Shown one piece after another: positions 25,128 to 34,180 of a stretch of DNA of 64,000 bases. The notes under the pieces were generated by a model that saw only the letters and a program-made list of their open reading frames with translations, did no database searches and was not told the DNA's origin. The stretch is taken from contig NZ_JAPJDO010000025.1 of assembly GCF_026242045.1 (NCBI RefSeq), forward strand, positions 1 to 64,000. Reading direction: 5' to 3'. This stretch comes from Mycobacterium pinniadriaticum. GTDB taxonomy: Bacteria; Actinomycetota; Actinomycetes; Mycobacteriales; Mycobacteriaceae. The translations under genes and the position numbers were made by a program. Each line of letters opens with the position of its first letter. Position 1 is the stretch's first letter.

Positions 25128-26239
25128 GCACGCCGGAAACGCTGGCGCAGAACTGGCGTGATGCCCGGCTGCCCGCCGCCGGTGTACACCTGGACAGCGC
25201 CGCGTGTTCGCGGCAGAGCCTGGCGGTGATCGAGGCCGCCGCGGCGCACGCCCGCCACGAGTCCGAGGTCGGCGGGTACGTCGCCGCCGAGGCGGCCGCA
25301 TCGCTGTTGGACGCGGGCCGCGCCGGGATAGCCGCGCTGACCGGACTGTCACCGGAAGACGTGGTTTTCACCACCGGCTCCGGCAACGCGCTCGAGCTTT
25401 TACTCGGTGCGTGGCCAATGGAACGCACGGTGGCCTGCCTGCCCGGCGAGTACGGGCCCAACCTCGCGGCATTCTTCGCCCGCGGGTTCGCGCGACGGGC
25501 GCTGCCGGTCGACGATCTGGGCCGGGTGGACCCTGACGCGGCGCGCACCGTGTTGGCGGACAACCCGCCGGCGATGGTGCACCTGACCGCGGTCGGCAGC
25601 CATCGCGGTGTCGTGCAGCCGGTCTCGGCGATCGCCGAAGTGTGCCGGGACGTCGGTGTCCCGCTGGTTGTGGACGCCGCTCAAGCGCTCGCACAGATCG
25701 ACTGCGTCGCCGACGCCGATGCGGTGTACTCCTCGTCGCGAAAGTGGCTGGCCGGCCCGCGCGGGGTGGGTGTCCTGGCCGTTCGGCCGGCCCTGGCCGA
25801 CCTGCTGCAGTCCCCGGAGTGGGCCGGCTCGCTCTCGGCGCTGCAGTGCCTGGAAATCGGGGAGGCCAATATTGCTGCGCGGGTGGGCTTCTCGGTGGCG
25901 GTTGGTCAGCATCTGGCGGCCGGTCCGGAGCTGGTACGGCAGCGGCTGGCCGCACTGGGATCCCTGACTCGCACCATGCTCGCCGACGTCGCCGGCTGGC
26001 GGGTGGTGGAACCCGAGGATGAGCCCACCGCGATCACCACCCTGGCGCCGACCGACGGAGCTGATCCGGTGCAGGTTCGTGCCCGGCTGATTTCCGAGCA
26101 TGGCATCGTGACAACGGCGGCCGGTGTCGAGCGGGCACCACTGGAGATGACGACACCGGTGCTGCGGGTCTCACCCCACGTCGACGCCTACACCGATGAT
26201 CTCGAGAGGTTCGTCACCGCGCTGCGCGCCGTAACCTGA
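25124..26239 (+). CDS. egtE: Hercynylcysteine sulfoxide lyase EgtE
   Basis: A 371-residue PLP-dependent class V aminotransferase-fold lyase that releases ergothioneine from hercynylcysteine sulfoxide. The PLP-binding Lys is in YSSSRKWLAGPRG, and the phosphate/ring contacts are in VVDAAQALAQID. The GTG start sits in the egtD stop. It ends the operon; the convergent TetR gene stops six bases away with no visible terminator between them. Confidence 0.94.
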   Translation: MSTPETLAQNWRDARLPAAGVHLDSAACSRQSLAVIEAAAAHARHESEVGGYVAAEAAASLLDAGRAGIAALTGLSPEDVVFTTGSGNALELLLGAWPMERTVACLPGEYGPNLAAFFARGFARRALPVDDLGRVDPDAARTVLADNPPAMVHLTAVGSHRGVVQPVSAIAEVCRDVGVPLVVDAAQALAQIDCVADADAVYSSSRKWLAGPRGVGVLAVRPALADLLQSPEWAGSLSALQCLEIGEANIAARVGFSVAVGQHLAAGPELVRQRLAALGSLTRTMLADVAGWRVVEPEDEPTAITTLAPTDGADPVQVRARLISEHGIVTTAAGVERAPLEMTTPVLRVSPHVDAYTDDLERFVTALRAVT

Positions 26240-26245
26240 AGCGGC

Positions 26246-26806
26246 TCAGCCCAAGAACTCATCGAGTGCCGCGCGCACGGATGGGGCCTCCGACCCCTCG
26301 GCGAGCTCGATCAGCGCAGCTTCGGCGGTCATGGCGACCCACAGTTGGGCGCTTTCCAACGGATGCCGGCGCCCCAAGACTTCGAAGTCCGCCTCGCACT
26401 TACCTGCGAACTCGGCGTTGCGCCGGCCGATCTCCGCTGCGACAGCGGGTTCTGCGCGGGCCTCCAGCAGTAGCGCCCGGATGCCACGTTGCTGCAGACA
26501 CGTGTCGAGGTAGACCCGCGCCCCCGCCATCAACCGGTCGCGGCCGGGCGGGAGTTCACCGATCGCCCGATCGATGAGCTCGGCGATGTGGTCGTGAAAT
26601 TCGCGGTGCAGCGCCAGTAGATAGCTCGCCCGGTCGCCGAAATGGTGAAAGAAACTGCCCTTGGAGACGCCCGCGTCCTCGACCAGTTGGTTCACGCTCA
26701 GTCCGGTGAGCCCGGTGCGCTCGGCCAGGCGCAGGCCGGACTCGATCAGCTTGGTGCGGGTCGCCGCGGCGGCGGCCTTGCGGCCGATTGCGGGTTGTGG
26801 TGCCAC
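26246..26806 (-). CDS. TetR-family regulator
   Basis: A 186-residue TetR regulator with HTH region TKLIESGLRLAERTGLTGL, then SVNQLVEDAGVSKGSFFHHF. The GTG at 26806 is preferred: a TATCGT -10 (26814-26819, minus) ends seven bases upstream, suggesting a leaderless mRNA. A longer form from 26869 would read through the operator. It diverges from the hydrolase gene, and the perfect 20-bp palindrome between them is its likely binding site. Confidence 0.87.
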   Translation of the reverse strand: MAPQPAIGRKAAAAATRTKLIESGLRLAERTGLTGLSVNQLVEDAGVSKGSFFHHFGDRASYLLALHREFHDHIAELIDRAIGELPPGRDRLMAGARVYLDTCLQQRGIRALLLEARAEPAVAAEIGRRNAEFAGKCEADFEVLGRRHPLESAQLWVAMTAEAALIELAEGSEAPSVRAALDEFLG

Positions 26807-26827
26807 GGTTACGACGATAACATCTAG

Positions 26828-26847
26828 TTGACCGACCGGTCGGTCAA
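26828..26847. promoter_or_regulatory. Perfect 20-bp TetR operator
   Basis: TTGACCGACCGGTCGGTCAA is a perfect palindrome centred between the divergent TetR and hydrolase genes. It covers the -35 region of the tetR promoter and the predicted start point of a rightward promoter whose -10 may be TAACAT at 26818-26823. Confidence 0.8.
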
Positions 26848-26861
26848 TGAAAGGAGCAACG

Positions 26862-27659
26862 ATGTCCACTGTGTCGACCAGGGTGGGCCCGGTGGCCTAC
26901 TGCGATGAAGGCGCCGGACCCGTCGTCGTCCTGTTGCACGCGGTGTTGCACGACCGGCACGATTTTGACGCAATCAAGCCCGAACTCGTCCGTGACTATC
27001 GGGTCATCGCCGTGGACTGGCCGGACCACGGCGAATCGCCGGCACCGTCGTCGACCCCGAGCGCGGCGCTATATGCCGATATCCTCGAAGACCTGGTCGC
27101 CGCGCTCGACCTGCCGCCGGCGGTATTCATCGGAAGCTCGGTGGGGGGCTATTGCGCGGCGCGGCTGGCCATCACCGACCCGACCCGAGTCGCCGCGCTG
27201 GTTCTGGTCGACACCGGTGGCTTCCTCGGCGGCCCGCTGACCAACATGTACTGCCGGATCCTTGGGATGCCCGCGGTTATGCGCAGGGTGCTTCCGCGTT
27301 TCGTCCGCAGCTACCTAGGTGCGCAGAGCGACAACGACCAAGCCGTCCTACGCCGCGTTACCGAACGCGCGAACACCGACCAGGGAGTCCGGCTGGCCGC
27401 CGCGTTGTGGCGGAGTTTCGCCGCCGCAGATGCGGACCTGCGGGGTCGCGCGCCGCGGATCAGCGCGCCGACCCTGATCGTGTGGGGAGCGCGCGACACG
27501 GCGATCCCGGTGCGGTTCGGCCGCGGCACTGCGCGCGCCATTGCCGGCTCGCGCCTGGAAGTGCAGGACACCGGGCATCTGCCGTTCTCGTCGCAGCCGC
27601 AGAAGTTCCTTGCAGTGGTCAGACCATTCCTGGACGAGGCGATCGCGGCGGCCGCGTAG
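26862..27659 (+). CDS. Alpha/beta-hydrolase
   Basis: A 265-residue alpha/beta-hydrolase. The nucleophile elbow is GSSVGG (Ser near 94), the acid is in VWGARDTAIP and the His in DTGHLPFSSQP; the oxyanion HAVL segment is near residue 27. AAAGGAG before ATG 26862 fixes the start. Substrate unknown; esters or lactones are typical. The TetR on the other side of a shared operator probably represses it until a ligand appears. Confidence 0.88.
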   Translation: MSTVSTRVGPVAYCDEGAGPVVVLLHAVLHDRHDFDAIKPELVRDYRVIAVDWPDHGESPAPSSTPSAALYADILEDLVAALDLPPAVFIGSSVGGYCAARLAITDPTRVAALVLVDTGGFLGGPLTNMYCRILGMPAVMRRVLPRFVRSYLGAQSDNDQAVLRRVTERANTDQGVRLAAALWRSFAAADADLRGRAPRISAPTLIVWGARDTAIPVRFGRGTARAIAGSRLEVQDTGHLPFSSQPQKFLAVVRPFLDEAIAAAA

Positions 27660-27662
27660 CGC

Positions 27663-27863
27663 TCAGGATTGGTTGCCGCGCACCCGACGGGCGTGATCGG
27701 GGCAGTACGCCCCCCGCGTTGTCGGCAGCCAGCCGTAGTCGACCAGCAACTCCTCGGTCGCGTGGATCTCGAACCTGACCCTGCCGTCGGCACGCACGGT
27801 CAGATCGATTGACGCGGTACATACTTCGCACACGATATGGCGCTCGCTGATTCGGTCGCGCAT
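27663..27863 (-). CDS. Small Cys-containing protein
   Basis: A 66-residue protein with CEVC at residues 12-15, a later YCPDH and a basic C-terminus. This is compatible with a small zinc-binding fold (two Cys, then Cys plus His). I do not recognise the family. It ends four bases from the convergent hydrolase gene. The 242 bp on its upstream side (27864-28105) show no gene or site I can support. Confidence 0.5.
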   Translation of the reverse strand: MRDRISERHIVCEVCTASIDLTVRADGRVRFEIHATEELLVDYGWLPTTRGAYCPDHARRVRGNQS

Positions 27864-28105
27864 TCACCGATCGTAATGCGAACCTGGCCGTCCCGCAGTG
27901 CAAGCCGGCCACCGCCTGGGCCGGAGCTCATCCGTGCAGTTCCCAATGGGCCGCGTTGGAACCGGAATACATTGGGATGAAACCGGTTTGGATCATCGAG
28001 GGGGTGTCCAGACTTCGCGGACGGCGATCAGACGATGGGACAAACGCGGCGGCCGCGGAAGTGCAAGGGTCCGGATTGCGCTGCTCCCTGGCGCAATCCA
28101 CAGAT

Positions 28106-28783
28106 TCAGCTCGCCTTGTGCGCGCTGAGCAGGAAGGCCGGCATCTTCGCCCGGCCCTTGTCGTCCAGGTCGGGCGGCACCGCCCCGGCGGGGATGTCGG
28201 GGAGCTCCGGCTGGTAGGCATGGATGGTGGCCGGCCGGATGTCGTCGATCACGAAGTACTTCGAGACCGCCTTCCGCAGTTCGTCCTCGTCGACCTCGTT
28301 GGGCTTGGTCTCCAGCTCGGGCGGGAAGGCGCCTTTCGCGAACACCAGGATGTAGAGCTGGGCGCCCGGTGCGGCAGCTCGGTGGATGGCACGCAGATAG
28401 GCCTCGCGAGCTTCGACCGGCAGGGAATGGAACAGCGTGCTGTCGACGATCGTGTTGAACTGGCCGTCGTAGCCGGTGAACGAGGTGATGTCGGCGCACG
28501 CGAAGCTTGCGTTGCTCAGACCGCGTTCCTGCGCGGCCCTGGTCGCTGCGGCGATGGCGGTGGGCGCCAGGTCGATCCCCACGACGGTGTGTCCCATCGC
28601 TGCGAGCATCAACGCCAACTCGGCGTGCCCGCAACCTGCGTCAAGCACATCGCCGTTGATCTTCCCATCCCGGATCAGCACGGCGAGCTCGGGTTGCGGC
28701 TCGCCGATGTTCCACGGCGGCGGGCCGGGGAAGGCGCCTTCCTCCCGGTAGATGCTGTCCCAATCCATCAACTCAGAATCCAT
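28106..28783 (-). CDS. Class I SAM-dependent methyltransferase
   Basis: A 225-residue methyltransferase (Rv3699-like) with the SAM loop DVLDAGCGHAELAL and the following acidic VVGIDLAP. The substrate is unknown. I chose the ATG at 28783; an ATG at 28768 would be shorter by five residues. It lies ten bases after the GCS2-family gene on the same strand, so the two form a likely operon, as in M. tuberculosis Rv3698-Rv3699. Confidence 0.85.
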   Translation of the reverse strand: MDSELMDWDSIYREEGAFPGPPPWNIGEPQPELAVLIRDGKINGDVLDAGCGHAELALMLAAMGHTVVGIDLAPTAIAAATRAAQERGLSNASFACADITSFTGYDGQFNTIVDSTLFHSLPVEAREAYLRAIHRAAAPGAQLYILVFAKGAFPPELETKPNEVDEDELRKAVSKYFVIDDIRPATIHAYQPELPDIPAGAVPPDLDDKGRAKMPAFLLSAHKAS

Positions 28784-28793
28784 GGCCCACAAC

Positions 28794-30275
28794 CTACTCG
28801 GCGACAGCGTCCCAAGTGTGAACCGGATCGTTGGTGTGCATCAGAACGCAGTAGCGACGCAGCATCTCGGCCAGTGCTCTCGGGCGCGTCATGCCCTGCC
28901 GTTGCAGCGCCTCCACTGTCGCGACCTGCCACGCCGATCCGTTGCGCCCGGTCTTGGCCCGGCCTTCGATCACGCCGAGATAGCGTTCGCGCACCTCCCC
29001 GGCCACCCCCCAGCGGCGCAAGCCCTCATCGGCCATCGGGAGCAGGATGCGCAGGACCAGCTCGTCGGGGGTGATCTCACCCAGGCCGGGCCAGTACAGC
29101 CGGGCATCCATACCGTGCCGCGCCGCTTCGACAAAATTATCGTGTGCGGCAGTGAAACTCATCTTGGTCCACAGTGGACGGTCCTCGTCGGACAGCACAC
29201 GCAGTGCACCGTAATAGAACGCGGAGTTGGCCATCATGTCCACGACAGTCGGTCCCGCGGGTAACACCCGATTCTCCACCCGCAGATGCGGGCGGCCGTT
29301 GACGACGTCGTAGACCGGCCGATTCCACCGGTACACCGTGCCGTTGTGCAGCCTGAGCTCGGGGAGGTGCGGGGTCCGCCCGGCGGCCAGCTCGGCGATC
29401 GGGTCCTCGTCGGATAGTTCGGGCAGCAGCGAGGGGAAGTAGCGGACGTTCTCTTCGAACAGGTCGAAGATCGAGGTGATCCAGCGCTCCCCGAACCACA
29501 CTCGCGGGCGCACCCCCTGGGCCTTCAGCTCGTCGGCCCGGGTGTCGGTGGCCTGCGCGAAGAGCTCGATGCGCGTTTCCGACCACAAGTGATGTCCGAA
29601 GAAGAAGGGCGAGTTGGCGCCGAGAGCCAGCTGAGGGCCGGCCAGCACCTGGGCCGCGTTCCAGTTCGCGGCGAAGTCAGTGGGCGACACCTGCAGATGC
29701 AATTGCATACTGGTGCAAGCGGATTCGGGAGCGATGGACTCCGAGTGCAGGCTCAGCCGCTCGGGCCCGGTGATGTCGATGAGGATGTCCTCGCCGCGGG
29801 CGGTGAAGATCGAGTCGTTGAGGGCCTGGTAGCGCAGCGACGGGCTCATCCAGCTGCCGGTGAGGTGCTGCGGCATCAGGGTCGGCAGGATGCCGATCAT
29901 GACGATGTGGGCATCGTCGGTGTTGGCCTTGGTCTCGGCGGCATTCAGGCTGGCGCGGATCTCCGCCTCCAGCTCGAGCGCGGTGCGGCCGGGCAGCGGG
30001 CGCGGCGGAACATTGAATTCGATGTTGTAGGCGCCCAATTCGGTCTGATAGGCCGGGTCGGCGATCGCGGCCAGTACCTCTTGATTGACCATCGCCGGAT
30101 GGTAGTCATCGTCGACCAGATTGCACTCGATCTCCATCCCGGTCAGCGGGCGGTCGAAGTCGAAGCTGGACTGCGCCAGCATCGTTTCGAACACGTCGAG
30201 ACACAGCTGCACCTTGCGCCGGTACTCCTGCCGGTGTGCCCGGCTGTAGCTGGCGTGCTTGACCTCTTCGCCCAC
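28794..30275 (-). CDS. GCS2-family carboxylate-amine ligase-like protein
   Basis: A 493-residue glutamate-cysteine ligase GCS2-family protein (Rv3698-like). TGMEIECNLVDDDY carries the Glu pair of the metal site, and ACTSMQLHLQVSP is the core strand shared with EgtA and GshA enzymes. The acceptor is unknown; gamma-glutamyl transfer to an amine is inferred from the family. The GTG at 30275 gives the N-terminus of mycobacterial homologues (GEEVKHASYSRAHRQ); the open frame upstream crosses AT-rich DNA and is rejected. It is followed by the methyltransferase. Confidence 0.83.
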   Translation of the reverse strand: MGEEVKHASYSRAHRQEYRRKVQLCLDVFETMLAQSSFDFDRPLTGMEIECNLVDDDYHPAMVNQEVLAAIADPAYQTELGAYNIEFNVPPRPLPGRTALELEAEIRASLNAAETKANTDDAHIVMIGILPTLMPQHLTGSWMSPSLRYQALNDSIFTARGEDILIDITGPERLSLHSESIAPESACTSMQLHLQVSPTDFAANWNAAQVLAGPQLALGANSPFFFGHHLWSETRIELFAQATDTRADELKAQGVRPRVWFGERWITSIFDLFEENVRYFPSLLPELSDEDPIAELAAGRTPHLPELRLHNGTVYRWNRPVYDVVNGRPHLRVENRVLPAGPTVVDMMANSAFYYGALRVLSDEDRPLWTKMSFTAAHDNFVEAARHGMDARLYWPGLGEITPDELVLRILLPMADEGLRRWGVAGEVRERYLGVIEGRAKTGRNGSAWQVATVEALQRQGMTRPRALAEMLRRYCVLMHTNDPVHTWDAVAE

Positions 30276-30430
30276 GGCGTTGATGCAACCGGTTCGGGGG
30301 ATGCCGCGCAAGCGAATCACCGAGATCCCGGCGCCATCGGGCCAGTAGTACCCGGCATTCGAACGGTGAGGTACAGGGCCGGTTGCTCTATCAAGGTCTG
30401 GAACGGGCTCGCACGTGGACGCCGCGGTGC

Positions 30431-30660
30431 CAAGGTTATTTCGTATGCAAAAAGCACGCGTTATCGGGCAAACGAAAAAGTAAATAATTAATCTAACCAA
30501 TAATTATTCCAATTCAGTGGAAATATTTGCTAGAAATCGGCATCTGAGCACGTCATAAGGATTAACGGATTTCTCCAAAACTGCCGATCGGACCTTCCTT
30601 CTATGCGATGCTACTGAAATAGGAATTCTCCAGCAAACAGCGACACGCGCGTCGGTCTAT
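30431..30660. other. AT-rich island upstream of the large exported protein
   Basis: This gene-free stretch is conspicuously AT-rich in a GC-rich window; 30481-30540 has only 15 G or C in 60 bases. It contains runs such as AAATAATTAATC and AATAATTATTCC. Such islands attract the mycobacterial xenogeneic silencer Lsr2 and often mark acquired DNA. The rest of the 406-bp gap (30276-30430) has ordinary GC and no gene. No confident -10/-35 pair could be fixed. Confidence 0.65.
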
Positions 30661-30681
30661 TGAAGAGACCTCCAAGGAGGC

Positions 30682-33600
30682 ATGATGAGCGCATCGTGCA
30701 TTTTCCGAAATACTGCGACTGACGCGAGCCGCCCCGATATCCGGCGGGTGGATCACCTCCCATGGACACCGGCTGCCTGCCCCTCGCGCTACGGGCAATA
30801 CGTTGGGCGGGTCGGCGCGATCGCGGTGGCGCTGGGGGTGGGGGTGGGGTTGTCGAGCGGCGCGGTCGCCGCCGCTGATGACTCGGACTCGTCGTCCTCG
30901 TCGGTGGGGTCGTCGGAGCAGGGTTCGCCGTCGGCGACGAAGTCGTCGGGTAAGGGTTCGGTGCTGGGTAGGAATTCGGCTGGCCGCAGCCAGGTTTCGA
31001 GCTCGGGTGTTCCGCGCTCGGAGGTTGGGCCCTCGGGGGTGGCCAACGCTGCGGGGCCGGCGGCGACGGTTCGCAGCTCGGGTGGGGCGGTGTCGGCCGG
31101 ACTGCGCTCGGGGCCGCGGAAAGCCGAGGCGAGCGCCGCGACCGGCGCCAAGACCAGCGCCGTCAACGGTCGTTCCGGTCCGGCCGTCGCGGGGTCGGCG
31201 CGCAAGTCCACACCTTCTGCCGCCACCACGAAGAGCGGATCGTCGGCATCGGTGCCCGCCGTGACCGCTGTCGATCGGGTCGCGGCCGCGACCACCGCTT
31301 CGCCTGCCATGCCCGCGCTGACGTCGACGAGTCGGCTACTGCCGGCTAATTTACTGCGCGCGGTGCTCGCCCGGGTGTTGAGCTGGTTCGGGTTTGATCC
31401 CAACGCCAATCCCGGCCAGCCCTTCGGCCTGGCGGTGCTGGCCTGGGTGCGCCGCGAGATCGAACACACCTTCTTCAACCAGGCCCCCACCACAAACTAC
31501 GACCAGAGCGCCAACGGCCTGACCGTCGACGGGGAGCTCATCGGTGACCTCAACGGCGCCGACACCGAAGGCAACCGCGTGCGCTACGAGCTCGTCGACG
31601 ACGCCGAGCTGGGTACCGTCGAGTTGCTCGACGACGGCCGGTTCAAGTACACCGGTGACCTCGCCGAAGGCCAAACCGATCAATTCACCGTCAGGGTCTT
31701 CGACGAGGCCGTGCATCTGTTCACCCGGCGGTCGACCTTCACCACGGTGACCGTTGGATCGGTCGACGACCACGACATCACCCACAGCACCGTCGACGGC
31801 AAAACCGTTGCCACCGGCAGCCTCAACTACGCCAAAAGCGCCGACGCCGACCTGAAGTACTACGTCGCCAGACCGGGCGCCTACGGTGAGCTCACTGTCG
31901 ATGAGGCGGGCAACTACCTGTACACCCAAACCACTGACGCTGCCGAGTTCGGCCTGGAGACGTTCGACCACGTCAACATCAGCATTGTCGATGCCGGAAA
32001 GGTGAACGGCGTCGTCACCATCCACACTGTTCGGGTTGACGTCGCCCTCTCCGATGAGAACGGGTTGCTCGCAGTCGACGAACCCATTTCCGTCACAGCA
32101 GTCGCCGAACCGCCGGCGAGCGCCAGCCTTATTGACACCGCAGCGCTGACGGGCAGCGACCTGAGCACCAGCTCCAGCAACAGTGACTACTACACCTACA
32201 CCTACGACAACTTCTCCAGCCAAACGGTCATGTTCGCCGGTTTCGCCGTCGGCGGGGACAAGACTGACCTGGCCGCCGATCCGGGCAACGTGGAGGACTA
32301 TCCGGTCGTAGGCGCGATGTACCAGCCCGGTGAGTCCGCGACGATCAAAGTCGAGGAGGGCTACGAGGTCTACCCGGTCTTCGTCGGCCTGCCCAACGAC
32401 GACAACACCAACAACGAAACCATCAGCGTCTATGTCTTCAAGGCAAATCCGGGGGGTGGCGCCAACTCCGTGTCCGGATGCCAGTCCGCAAGTGGCCTTC
32501 ATGGATGCGGAGTGGTAGAGGAGTCGACGACGGTTATCGAAACCTCGTCGGGTGACTACGACGACTACACCGAGTCTTGGATGTCGGACGCCATCGGCGC
32601 GTCGGTGATCTATGACTCCGATGATGCGGCCAAGCAGGCCGACATCCTCAACACGGTGTGCAGCGCATCCGGTGCGACGTGCACGTTCACGGTTACAGCG
32701 AGCTCCCCGTCTTACACCGACTACGGCTCCGATCCGGTCTTCACCTACTACAACACCTCCGGCACGGCCGCTAACTCAACGGTGTCCAAGGAAACCGTCA
32801 CCAATTCCACCACCTACAGTGTGGCCCTGAGCTCCACGCAGCAGGACACGGTGCTCGACACCATCGACACCGCGATACTGGAGGCATTCGGCTACACCGT
32901 CTCCGATGACTGGTCGAAGACCTACGATCTGCAGATCACCGATGTCCCGGCCGACTCCACGGGCTCGCTATACGCGGCATACCCGATCTATGTGATCGAG
33001 GGAGATTGGGACGTCACCCTCCAATATGCCGAGTGGGAACTCCAGGACACCACCTACAAGGTCGTCTCCGCCGAGTCCGACGGCACCTCCCTGGGCGACG
33101 CCGAATGGGACGTCAGCTGCGCCGACGACGGCTGCGGCTATGTGGCCAAAGAGGTTGATTCTGACGAGACGACCTCAGCGGCGTCACTGATCGCCGTGAC
33201 GACTTCGCAGTCGGACGTCGACCTGGCCAGCACCACCGGCTACACCGCGGCAGGAGCCATCCAGGCCAGTACCGACCTCGACGACGTGCGCGGTTTGGCG
33301 CTCAGTGCGGACGGCCTCACGCTGTGGGCCACCAGCTACTCGGGCGAAGAGGCCGTTCGTGTCTCTAGCGCCCTGGGCGAGGACGACCTGACTGAAATAG
33401 CCTTGTACGAACCGGCCTTGGGAATCCTGCTCAACTCCGACGCCACCTTTGTCTACGTCACCGAACCCACCGCCGACGCGGTGTGGGTGTACGACATCCA
33501 CACCGATAGCCAGTCGAGCGTCACCACCGACGGCATCCCCACCCGGCTAGCCCTCGACGAAAGCGAAGAGTGGCTCTACGTCGTCGACCAGGGCGCCACC

Positions 33601-34176
33601 GCGGTGGACCTCATCGACCTCAGCGACGGTAATGCGCTGTCTCGCGCCGCCGACGCCACCTACATTCCGATCGACATCGCCTACGGTTACGACAGCACCA
33701 CGGGCGTGGCCTATCTCTACGTCGTGGACATCGAGGGATACTTGACCCCGTACGAGAGCCCGACCTCCACTGTCCCGTCCGGAGTGGCGAACCCCGTTGT
33801 CGAGGTCGGCAGTTACCCGTCGGCGGTGGCGGCCACCGCCGACGGTCAGACGGTCGTGGTGGCCAATGCCGGTGACAGCACAGCGACGATCTACGACGCC
33901 GCGAGCGGCGAAACCTCCACCGTCGCTGTGGGTTCTGCGCCGTCGGATGTCGTCATCAGCAGTGACGGCGAATACGCGTTCGTCGCCAACTTCCACGACG
34001 ACACCATCACCGTCATCCGCATCGACTCCGCCGAAGTCGCCGGAACCATCGACGCCGGCTCCGGACCCGCCAGCCTGGCCGTCGTTGACGGCAGCGCCGG
34101 CGTCTACTTCGTCTACGTCGGCAACGCCCTCGACGACACCATCGACGTCATCGAAATCACGATCAGCAGCAGTTGA
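30682..34176 (+). CDS. Large exported protein with cadherin-like and YVTN-propeller regions
   Basis: A 1164-residue surface or secreted protein. A long N-terminal leader contains the signal segment YVGRVGAIAVALGVGVGLSS (residues about 40-68). Residues 70-215 are Ser/Ala/Gly-rich low complexity. From about 270 come beta-rich tandem cadherin/VCBS-like domains (NGLTVDGELIGDLNGADTEG, ELGTVELLDDGRFKYT). The middle is Thr/Ser/Tyr/Asp-rich, with paired Cys around residues 593-605 and 815-820. The last 300 residues are a YVTN/YncE-type propeller, with repeats such as VVVANAGDST and AFVANFHDDT. AAGGAGG at 30674-30680 lies very close to both candidate ATGs (30682, 30685). The BMP lipoprotein gene follows after four bases. 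Function unknown; adhesion or ligand binding is likely. Confidence 0.85.
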   Translation: MMSASCIFRNTATDASRPDIRRVDHLPWTPAACPSRYGQYVGRVGAIAVALGVGVGLSSGAVAAADDSDSSSSSVGSSEQGSPSATKSSGKGSVLGRNSAGRSQVSSSGVPRSEVGPSGVANAAGPAATVRSSGGAVSAGLRSGPRKAEASAATGAKTSAVNGRSGPAVAGSARKSTPSAATTKSGSSASVPAVTAVDRVAAATTASPAMPALTSTSRLLPANLLRAVLARVLSWFGFDPNANPGQPFGLAVLAWVRREIEHTFFNQAPTTNYDQSANGLTVDGELIGDLNGADTEGNRVRYELVDDAELGTVELLDDGRFKYTGDLAEGQTDQFTVRVFDEAVHLFTRRSTFTTVTVGSVDDHDITHSTVDGKTVATGSLNYAKSADADLKYYVARPGAYGELTVDEAGNYLYTQTTDAAEFGLETFDHVNISIVDAGKVNGVVTIHTVRVDVALSDENGLLAVDEPISVTAVAEPPASASLIDTAALTGSDLSTSSSNSDYYTYTYDNFSSQTVMFAGFAVGGDKTDLAADPGNVEDYPVVGAMYQPGESATIKVEEGYEVYPVFVGLPNDDNTNNETISVYVFKANPGGGANSVSGCQSASGLHGCGVVEESTTVIETSSGDYDDYTESWMSDAIGASVIYDSDDAAKQADILNTVCSASGATCTFTVTASSPSYTDYGSDPVFTYYNTSGTAANSTVSKETVTNSTTYSVALSSTQQDTVLDTIDTAILEAFGYTVSDDWSKTYDLQITDVPADSTGSLYAAYPIYVIEGDWDVTLQYAEWELQDTTYKVVSAESDGTSLGDAEWDVSCADDGCGYVAKEVDSDETTSAASLIAVTTSQSDVDLASTTGYTAAGAIQASTDLDDVRGLALSADGLTLWATSYSGEEAVRVSSALGEDDLTEIALYEPALGILLNSDATFVYVTEPTADAVWVYDIHTDSQSSVTTDGIPTRLALDESEEWLYVVDQGATAVDLIDLSDGNALSRAADATYIPIDIAYGYDSTTGVAYLYVVDIEGYLTPYESPTSTVPSGVANPVVEVGSYPSAVAATADGQTVVVANAGDSTATIYDAASGETSTVAVGSAPSDVVISSDGEYAFVANFHDDTITVIRIDSAEVAGTIDAGSGPASLAVVDGSAGVYFVYVGNALDDTIDVIEITISSS

Positions 34177-34180
34177 TCGT

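Noticed and set aside
30280..30400. Possible tRNA suggested by TTCGAA-type T-loop sequence
   Set aside because: Flanking bases do not pair into a T arm or acceptor stem.
30276..30500. N-terminal extension of the GCS2 protein into AT-rich DNA
   Set aside because: The extension has no family similarity, and homologues start at GEEV, encoded at the GTG 30275.
33797..34180. BMP lipoprotein with 128 additional residues
   Set aside because: They overlap the large exported protein in another frame and would bury the lipoprotein signal.
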